From: Nematopogon swammerdamellus
Lineage: Eukaryota > Arthropoda > Insecta > Lepidoptera > Adelidae
Direction of reading: 5' to 3'
NCBI GenBank assembly: GCA_946902875.1
Contig: OX336349.1
Coordinates: 10,005,891-10,069,890, forward strand
DNA length: 64,000 nucleotides
Shown: one piece after another, positions 55,994 through 64,000 of the stretch
Layout: each line of letters starts with the position of its first letter
Numbering within the stretch: the stretch's first letter is position 1
The notes under the pieces: generated by a model
What the model was told of the DNA's origin: nothing
Databases searched by the model: none
The model's input: only the letters and a program-made list of their open reading frames with translations
Made by a program: the position numbers and the translations under genes

Positions 55994-56380
55994 ATGTTGT
56001 ACAAAACTCAGATTAGGCCGGTGACGGAGTACCGTAACCACATTTGGAAAGGCATTCCCCAGTATTTGTTGGTGTCCTTGGACTCAGAACACCGTCGAGC
56101 CGTCCGTCTTGTGAGAGATTCGAAACTCACTGATTGCCTGGAATCTCTGAGCCACAGACAGACGATTTGTAGGATTACTCAGTCTATCAGCTCTACAGGC
56201 ACTATCATGAACGCTAGTCGGAGGAACTTACATGCCTTATTTATTGTCATCCAACCTATCTTCGCAGCACTATGCTTTCATACTTCATTTGCCATTCCCA
56301 ACTTAATCCCAACTATTATAATACTTAATAAAATGTTGTCTGTCTATAAACGCCTCATCCCAGGCTACTTTCGAACCTGA
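55994..56380 (+). mobile_element. LINE reverse-transcriptase C-terminal fragment
   Basis: Frame with LYKTQIRPVTEYRNHIWKGI, then SLDSEHRRAVRLVRD and an L-ESLSHR block, the thumb/C-terminal arrangement of jockey/CR1-like elements. The downstream part is low in motif content and ends with a stop at 56378-56380. Confidence 0.72.
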
Positions 56381-57756
56381 AGGTAGGTACACTGTTAACA
56401 AATAAATATTTATTAGAAACCTTTGGATTATTGTACTAAAATAATTTTTATTTTGCGCTGCATCCACAAAATCAGAATATAATATTCAGTGACAAATGTA
56501 TCGATTGTATTGATATGCTCGTTACGTACCGCGAGTTTGCGGCGTGTAATGACGCGGGCCAAATTCATGGGCCGTGCGATGAAACCGCACTACATCTATG
56601 AATAGTACTCATGTTGTACTATACCATAGTTTTGCTCATCATATTACTTCAGCACTGTAATAATACCCCGCATTGGCTCTTGTATAGAACTTTTGGCATA
56701 TGAATTTAAGTTTTCCCTAAACCTAACTGTTTACGGCGGAAATTCGTTATAACATAAGCTGTGTCGTATCGTTACGAAACTCGTGTTCTCGGTTATCGTC
56801 TCTTAAAAATATTAAATACTGGCTTTAGCCCGCGGCTTCGCTCGCATAGCCTAAGTCTATACTGAAGGTCCATTCTAAAAATTGGTGAAATAAATTTTAA
56901 AATCGGATCAGTATTTTCGGAGATTACCTCCTATATCCAAACTTACAAACTTTACGTTATTAAAATATTAGTGTAGATTTGCACGTACATAACACATCTG
57001 CGCCTACTAACATCGAGCTATGACGCGCACCGAGCTTCATGGTGCTACCTCCTTTTTGAATATAAAAAAATCTTGAACAATTGCTTTAGCTTTGTAAGAG
57101 TACACAACTTCTTGCAATATTTTCCTAAGTCCCTAGTCATATACCTTTGTACCTTTACCTAAGCCTAAAGCCTGAATCAAGTGTGCTCCAATAAATAAAA
57201 CAAAAACCACTTCGATTGATCCCAGAGGGATTTCCAAATTGCACAATTTCCACGACAAAAACAAATCCAACATCTGAAGGAAAAGGCTGAAATCCTTGCG
57301 AAGCGCAGAAAATTGTCTACAGATTTCATCCCCGCAAAGTCTGTGTACTAATCAAAAGTAACCCCATCTTATAGCAGCCGACCGAAGCACAAAAGGGGTT
57401 GGATCCGACCCGACAAAAAGGAGAAATAATCTAAACCTATAGTAGATAGGCGAAGCAAAAAATAGGTGTCAACGAAAAAGAGGTTGATAAATAAATAGTA
57501 GAATATACTCGTATGTACGTTCCATCATACGTTTCTCTCGGGGCAAGGAATGGCTCGGCGTATTATCATTTAGCAATAATCGACAAGGAAAATGTGCGTC
57601 ATTGAGAAAGTACGTCTGTGAAAATTGTGATAGTTTACATTGTTTTATCTATAAAACAGTAACAGTGTATGAATACAAATATAACAAAAAATGTATGAAA
57701 AAAAAATTATTGGAAGCTGGTGCGGAAGAGGCATCAGATGTATGGCGTACTCCCTT
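56381..57756. other. No gene seen
   Basis: Repeat scrap at 56820-56870 (GGCTTTAGCCCGCGGCTTCG). The remainder is AT-rich without supported exons. Confidence 0.38.
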
Positions 57757-57840
57757 CTCGGAGTTGATATTGGTTGGTTGGAGCGTGTGCTCTTGCCCCT
57801 CTGACTCAGCCACTCAGACTGATTATTACATAAAAACAAA
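57757..57840 (+). mobile_element. Tail of a tRNA-headed SINE
   Basis: CGGAGTTGATATTGGTTGGT then GCCCCTCTGACTCAG and a TTACATAAAAAC end; matches the tail of 62663-63029. Confidence 0.6.
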
Positions 57841-57848
57841 CAATTTTT

Positions 57849-58164
57849 GTTATGGTAACAGACAGGGTTGGCTACATCACCTACAACATCCGTGATGTCA
57901 GCCCATAACACCGGGTAAACTAGGTGCCATGTCAGTGCTTCCCTTCATTTCGTGTCGGCTACACACTGAACTGGACGGAAAACACGAGCTATTTACATAG
58001 CCGTTTCGACCGACGTTTCATTCAGTGCGGTGGTACCAACCCGGGCAGGGTAAACCCTACCATCTAGTAAAGTAAGAAGGGAAGGGACATACAGTTTAAC
58101 GTGGAATCCGAACCACTGTCAGCCTCCAACGGTCGAGCGATCACCCATCCAAGTACTGACCGCG
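57849..58164 (-). mobile_element. SINE broken within the 5S segment
   Basis: Body complement from TATGGTAACAGACAGGGTTG to CATCCAAGTACTGACCGCG, where homology stops inside the 5S-derived part, immediately before a perfect palindrome. Confidence 0.82.
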
Positions 58165-58167
58165 GTA

Positions 58168-58199
58168 CTCCAAGTCAGCCGCGCGCGGCTGACTTGGAG
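58168..58199. repeat. 32-nt perfect palindrome
   Basis: CTCCAAGTCAGCCGCG followed by its exact reverse complement with no spacer. It starts four bases from the SINE break. Confidence 0.9.
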
Positions 58200-58317
58200 A
58201 CAGATGTGAATTTTTGTACGTAACAAGCAAAGCAAACTCGACTGTGTACCTTCAAACTTGAATTTTATTAATGTTTGTATTCGTCCACCATTTAGCGTCT
58301 TTAAAGCTGTAGGTACA

Positions 58318-58469
58318 GTACCCGGCAGTAAGTGAAGCTTTAGAAAGAGACAATTCGGTTGTAGAGCGTCGTCGTCACATAGACGTGCGAGCTCGTGCGA
58401 AAGGGACGACGCTCTACAATCGGATTGCCGCTTTCTAAAGCTCGATGTTCATTACTTACTGCCGGGTAC
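58318..58469. mobile_element. 152-bp MITE
   Basis: Ends GTACCCGGCAGTAAGTGAAG and a complement ending TACTGCCGGGTAC, with CTTTAGAAAG and GTAGAGCGTCGTC also mirrored. Loop of ~30 nt. Several mismatches between arms. Confidence 0.8.
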
Positions 58470-59832
58470 TCTACTCGTATATACAGACACTCATTAAAAT
58501 TTGTATAATAGTTTAAATTAGTTTATCTGTAAGGGATATAATAAATAAATCAAAGGTTGTGACACACCTATTGGAAAAAATACAGTTTCCAAAACTGCGC
58601 CCAGTTAAAATATATGGCCTAGTTCAATAAATTTATATTCGAGTATCTACTTCAAATAAGATATTCAACCTAAATACTTATATAAAGAGGTGGCTACCTC
58701 CGTCTGCCGAAGCTATAACGGGAAGTATGGAGTGCGGAGAGCGGAGGCACAATCAAACTGTCCCGAATTCAATATTCACTCCGCTGACCAAGGCTGAAGG
58801 GACCCACACGCTGTACCGCCATTGCACATTCTAACTCGAGTTACTTCTATTACTATTACTATTTTTTAGTTATTACTATTTCATACATTTATATTCAAAT
58901 CAAAACTCCTGCAGGTTTTGTAAACTTCAGGATTTTGCTCAGTATCATATAGTTTTGTTTCGATTTTATTCGATAATGTTATATTACCGGCCCAAGCGCT
59001 CTGAACTCCAACTTGGGCACAAAACACGAAAACCACCTATCGAAGTCCAACAAAGGCACCTCAGTAGAACTGCTCGATCCACGCGAAGCACCATTAAACC
59101 ATGTTTACACCAAAATACGCTGATTGAGAACCAAAATACCTAAACCACAACTTCATCCGCGCGGGCGCCTAGGTCTGGTTTCTCAACCTTTTTTTCGCAG
59201 AGATTTTGTTACTCGGTTGTAAAGCTGCTGTAACCTGATTTTAATCATATTCGGGCTCGGCAGTACCCTAAATCGATTTTAATTATGTTTCATTTATACT
59301 CCTATTAAAGCAGCTAAGTAAAATATAATTGTATAAAGAGCAAGATTTCGACGACCTATCGTAGTTATGGACAGTCGAAAAGCGTCCGAGTGGTCACCGT
59401 AAAAGCCTTACGTGAGCTTTTGCAAAAGTTCAGCCTCTCGGCGTCTGGCAAACAAAGGGATGATTAGGATATTTTGAAGGCGGCTAGTCGCTTGTGGCAG
59501 CCCCTAGCGAGTGTAGGCGTAGGGTTTTAAAAACATTTGAATGTCGGCTCTACCTCGAATTTCGATTTGTCGGTGGTCGCCCGCGCTTTGGTTTTGTGGT
59601 GTTTTGTTTTGCTTTTTGATGAAGCGGCTTGTATTCAGCTACATACGTGTATCTAGTGCATGTGGTTTTCAGCGTAATTTCTACCGCGTAAAACGCACAT
59701 ACATGCGCTACATACAATTTTCTACTGCACGCAACTCCGAGTGCAAAATATTTTGTTACATCGAAGTATATTTTTTACGCCATTACGCTCAGTGTTCGGA
59801 TAAAGTGGCTCAATCGATAGAAACACAATACA
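58470..59832. other. No supported gene
   Basis: ORFs at 58955-59143 and 59541-59885 show no motif; the second runs into a SINE fragment. The 59390-59520 segment is fairly balanced in composition but has no clear exon. Confidence 0.38.
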
Positions 59833-59937
59833 ACCAAAGGGAAGAACTAACATGGCACCTAGCTCATCAAGGTGTTACGGGCTGACATCACGGATGTTGT
59901 GTGATGTAGCTAACCATGTTAGTTTTCATAAAAAAAC
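59833..59937 (+). mobile_element. SINE 3' fragment
   Basis: CCAAAGGGAAGAACTAACAT, then GGGCTGACATCACGGATGTT and TAGCTAACCATG, A-run at the end. Confidence 0.75.
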
Positions 59938-60073
59938 AACAATCGCCTATCATCGACATACAATACATTAAATAGGTTGTCTTGTCTGTTACCGATAACA
60001 AACTTTAGTAATATCCCTTCTTATACTGCCTAAACTTTTCATCTCTTCCTACTTTCCTACATACGCAAATTAG

Positions 60074-60250
60074 TTCAGTCAGTTAGTCAGCGTTTATGCG
60101 TCCATTGCTGGACATACGCCTCTCCAAACTTCAGTCCTACCGGCCTCGAGAGGAACCACCGCACACGTACTTGATGTCGTCGTCCCAACTGACGGGTGAT
60201 TTTCCGACACTCCGTTTCCCTATATTCACGACCGCCAGTGTAAGAAACGT
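60074..60250 (-). mobile_element. RTE-type LINE 3' end, third copy
   Basis: Begins CAGTCAGTTAGTCAGCG, then CATTGCTGGACATACGCCTC and CTTGATGTCGTCGTCCC, matching the copies at 10086 and 29885. Confidence 0.7.
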
Positions 60251-61540
60251 TTCACAAACTTCTTTATTTCTCCAGTAATATTCAAGAAATTATCCATACT
60301 GTTGATTCTTTGTTTTTTAGATTTTTTCATTGCATACTTTCAGCGATAGAGGGACAAACATACCTGCGATTTTTGCAGTTTTTAAAAAATGGTGTGTTTT
60401 CAATTGAATTTTAAAAGTAAAACAATAAATATTGTTGCCTTGTACTGGTTGAACCGGTTCCAACGATATGTCACTACTCATATAAAAATATTTGTGCTAT
60501 TTCAATTTGCCCTGGGGCTGAAAATATCTTCAGAGATTAGGGAAAATAATATTTTCTAATTTCTTAAATTTTAATTAATATTTTAAATTTCCACTTGGTA
60601 TGATCAACCGTTTATAAGTTGTGACCGTGTGATAGATGGACAGTCAGACGGACGGACGCACGCCGTTTTTCCCCTCTTTGAGGTACTGAACCTAAACATT
60701 TATTATTATATAAACCGTTTATGAGTACCTTTAAGCGTCATTTATGTATAAAATCATTACCATTCCATATATTCCATAACGCAATCATTGATGCCTTTAA
60801 AATGTTACCAATCATCTACGGATAGCGTACACAAGAAACTTTCATCACTTAAATGCAATTTCTGTCTCCAGTTTTCCATTATTGCCCAAACTCTTAACAA
60901 AAGATCGTCGTCGTCCACAACAAAGTTCTCTCCCCATCTCTCCCCACATCCAGTTCCACTCTTCAACTTCTAACTCCGGTAAAAGAACTAGCGTCAGATA
61001 ATCAGTTAGGTGTTTCGGCGACTCTCGTGCTGTCCCTCTCTTACTCGCTGTGAAAGAATGCAAAAGGATAGATAGGCTATTAATTTGTTGAGCAGGTGAA
61101 ATGTTGTAAATGGTGTTGGTGTACACAAAGATGAAATTTAGAAATTATATGTATCTCTGTTGAGCTTGTGGGCTGACTGATCTTTCTTAACATGCAGTAT
61201 GATGCAAATTATATGCATTATGTTAGAGACGAAGTAAGTTTTATACGATGGTCTTAGCAACTTTGTGGGGACATACTTATGTCCATCAGTTGTCAGCACT
61301 GGTAGCACGGTGGTGCCATGGATCGACGTCCGAGCGTGAAATTGAGCACACGGAACTTTCTGATCGACTCCCAAAATCTAAATTCGTTCGTTAACGCTAT
61401 CACGGCCGTGATTGCGTCATCAAACTCTGTATATATATCAAATTGAAACTTTTTTCGTCCAGTTAAGTATGTAGATTCGGAGAAAATTAATTAAGTCGAT
61501 TCAGACAGACACAAGAGTGATCCTATAAGGGTTTAGTTTT
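60251..61540. other. No supported gene
   Basis: Minus-strand ORFs at 60845-61126 and 61138-61374 lack recognisable motifs or splice signals. A degenerate microsatellite repeat lies at 60640-60665. Confidence 0.38.
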
Positions 61541-61640
61541 TGACGTGATGACGTCACGTCTTATAAATTGATGAACACCGGCTGCACACACGAAAAAGTG
61601 TCACGTTCCATCTGAGCCTGTGTGTGCAAGCGAGAGCGCG
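61541..61640 (+). repeat. Dispersed repeat D, copy 2
   Basis: TTTTTGACGTGATGACGTCA, then CGTCTTATAAATTGATGAAC and CACACACGAAAAAGTGTCAC; parallels 52990-53105 in order and spacing. Confidence 0.65.
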
Positions 61641-62662
61641 TAACAAGCGATAGAGAGGCACAATCGGTATAGTCAAAGTTACCATGGAAACGTCTTAAGA
61701 AGTAAAACTGTCAAGATCAGACAACAGAAGTGTATTGATGGCCAGTCACAAGATGATTCATCTTTCTACTGGAAATAGAATTACTGATCTTTGCCCTATG
61801 TACTACGATTATTCCACGTCATCACGTAAAACTATCGTCCTTAGGTAAACCGACTTTACAGACAACCAATTTTTTCATATTTTGGGGTACGGAACCCTAC
61901 AAATGAAATGGCAATTCTCCCGTGTTGAATTCCTTGCTCACTGTACTTATGGAATCGATTCTCACGAGCGTCGACCATTTATCAAAGACACCATAAATCA
62001 TTAGTTACAGGCTCGGGGTAACTACGCTACCGCTACAGGATGCTCTTGGTAATAGGCAACAGCGTAATCTTGAACAAGGTTCAGAGCGATTATTATCATT
62101 CCTTAAGGTAGATATGTTTTTTATTTGCATTTAAACGCCGAAGATACCTATCATAGGTTGAAGTCTTTGTAGAAGTAGCTTGTGTTCATAAGATGGTGTA
62201 CAGATTTTTTATTTTATTTTCTTTATTTTATTAATTTAATAGGAAACTTGACAGCTATCTTATGGACTACTACGTACATACACAAAGATTTTTGTTGTAA
62301 ATTGTTTTAATGAGTTTTCTATTAAATATAGTATATAAAATCAATACGTTTAGGCATACATATTTGTTTGCAGCTAATTTGAGAAGTATATACAGTAAGT
62401 ATTTACAATTGACAAAATTATTAAAACATCTTTTTCGGGCCTGTCACCTAAACCGCAGCCTAAACCTACGAATAAACTGACACATGTGGGCTAGATTACT
62501 TGGTAAATTGTAAAAAAAAAACTAGATAATTATATGTAATTAACATGTATTTTTTATTATATTTTATGTAATTTGAGTATGTATCCACGTATTTAGTTAT
62601 ATTTTGTAAAGTTTTACACAACGCAGATAAATAAATTAGATTTCCGTCAGTTATTGTTATGT
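61641..62662. other. No gene seen
   Basis: Very AT-rich, especially 62100-62640. Confidence 0.38.
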
Positions 62663-63029
62663 TACGAGTGGTCTAGGCGTCGGCTTCTCTTGCCTCTCCG
62701 AGGTTCGAATCCGGTCGGCGTGTACCAATGAGTTTTTTCTGACGGAAAAATTTACGTGCATACTACCACTTCACCAATTCACCGTTCGGAACCGCCCCTT
62801 ATTAGGCGGTAGACTCAAATTGTAGCTGACTGGGTTGGTACCACCATACTGGACGTAAGATTGGCGCATAGCAGCCTCAGCTGTGTTCTCCTCTAGTCCT
62901 GTATAGCCAGCAATCCAAAGGGAAGTCTCCAGTATGGCACCTGAGGTAGGTCGGAGATGATATTGACTGGTTGGAGCATGTGCTTTGGCCCCTCTTTCTC
63001 AGTCACTTATACCGGATTACATAAAAAAA
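62663..63029 (+). mobile_element. SINE with tRNA-like head, near full length
   Basis: Head with GTGGTCTAGGCGTCGGC and GGTTCGAATCC (B box), linker TTTACGTGCAT and CACCGTTCGGAACCGCC, a GGTTGGTACCACC segment shared with the other SINE, then AGTCCTGTATAGCCAGCAAT, a TTGACTGGTTGGAGCATGTG tail and an A-run at 63022-63028. Confidence 0.78.
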
Positions 63030-63119
63030 GTTAAACTATGAAATTAATTCTTCTGAACAACTGCTATTGGTGTTTCTCTATTATATTGACTAATTAATCT
63101 TATAAGTTACCTGTAACCG

Positions 63120-63440
63120 ACGAGCATGCATGAAGAAAATTATGAGAGTGAAAGAGGTAGAACAGGTCAGGTGTGTCAGAATTGTGGCACGTGGAGATCC
63201 GTTGTCTCTGCATACACCACCGGAAAACAGGCGTGACGCTATGTGTTGGCTTTTGAGAACCCAACGGTTAGAGAACCGATTATTTGTCGAGAATCGTTTC
63301 TTTGTTGCACCGCTAGGGTGTGGAACTGTCTTCCGGCGAGTGTATTTCCCGAATTATTTAACCTTCAAACTCGTAGACCTGCCAGGCTAGACAGCCTAGC
63401 AACAGTCGGCAAATCTGCTGGCATGGTAACTAACTGAGCG
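63120..63440 (+). mobile_element. LINE ORF C-terminal fragment
   Basis: One frame reads GDPLSLHTPPENRRDA, another CCTARVWNCLPASVFPELFN: the C-terminal end of a jockey/CR1-like ORF with frame breaks. Confidence 0.65.
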
Positions 63441-64000
63441 TGGTTTCGCGAGGAGATGTGTTTTTGGCTCTGTCGACTGCACCATTGATTGGTCTCTCGG
63501 CACAGCCAACCATGTTAATTTACATAAAAAAATGTATGTATGTATGTTGTAAGGGCCCACTTAAATATAAGCACATTATCATGTAACGTAACATATTTAA
63601 CGTTTCACATTTTAGAATTTGTCATAGAAATGAAAACAATTGCTTATTAAAACATCACGCCATACTTAGCGACGAAAGCATGACTATGACAGTCGGTCTC
63701 CGCCCCCGACCACCGTCGCGCCGCGCGCCGCCGCGCCCACCATCGTCACCGCCTTTGTCACTCTATTCGCAGTCACGTGGTGGGTGAAAAAAAGCTTCCC
63801 TATGCGTCTTCCTTGCCGCACCATACCCGGCTCTTCTCTTTCATCTCTGTATCTCTGGTTCGGTGTCTTTGCACCTCATACTAATTTTATTTTGTGCCTG
63901 TTTCTGTAAAATATTTTGGAGCATTTTCTTTCTATACTACATATAAATATTCGCTTCTATTATAACTTATACGATACAATGTCGTCTGTCTGTCTGTCAG
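63441..64000. other. Repeat scraps and a GC-rich patch
   Basis: A SINE-like tail at about 63488-63530 with ATGT units after it. The GC-rich segment 63697-63760 (CGCGCCGCGCGCCGCCGCGC) is isolated. The window ends in a GTCT microsatellite (63984-64000), probably the start of another repeat M copy. Confidence 0.45.

Noticed and set aside
1..64000. CRISPR array or bacterial operon
   Set aside because: No regularly spaced short repeats with unique spacers and no prokaryotic gene layout; the window is eukaryotic.

Overview
This is an AT-rich eukaryotic window with spliced genes and dense, nested transposons. Several traits suggest an insect, most likely a moth or butterfly: SINEs with tRNA- and 5S-rRNA-derived heads, RTE- and jockey/CR1-like LINE remnants, a piggyBac derivative, repeats linked to GTCC/GTCT microsatellites, and very short AG-acceptor introns. 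That placement is inference; no species can be named. There are no operons, CRISPR arrays or prokaryotic features.

Host genes are few. The 3' exon of a plus-strand gene ends at 193, with a poly(A) signal at 353. Facing it is the best-supported gene, on the minus strand at 4745-11351. I assembled it exon by exon: twelve exons whose splice sites and phases all agree, giving a 540-residue protein of unknown function. It has a charged helical N-terminus, a polyproline run, Lys/Arg-rich blocks, a Val/Ile/Gly-rich stretch and a pair of CxC motifs. A possible plus-strand first exon lies at about 12.4 kb. A minus-strand terminal exon with a poly(A) signal lies at 36.15-36.49 kb; I could not find its upstream exons.

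The rest is mobile DNA. 1.0-4.5 kb: a foldback, a PIF1-type helicase fragment running into a 130-bp tandem array, a LINE inserted in that array, and a 300-bp foldback inserted in the LINE. 13.6-16.7 kb: a long palindromic element, a 31/32-bp minisatellite, and a 1.4-kb element with inverted ends and AATT flanks. 27.3-38.8 kb: two almost identical 2.1-kb arms in inverted orientation around 7.2 kb of other repeats. 48.7-51.3 kb: a third partial arm copy next to a piggyBac element that has lost its catalytic core. 51.7-52.5 kb: a purine-strand tract split by a SINE. Small inverted-repeat elements and about twenty SINE pieces are scattered throughout.

One SINE family stands out. Its conserved body carries different heads in different copies: a 5S rRNA segment between tRNA-like A and B boxes, a plain tRNA-like head, or a piece of another interspersed repeat. 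One such fusion occurs twice with the same junction. This modularity, the 12-exon gene and the 11.5-kb inverted duplication are the observations most worth following up. I see no unknown defence or metabolic system.
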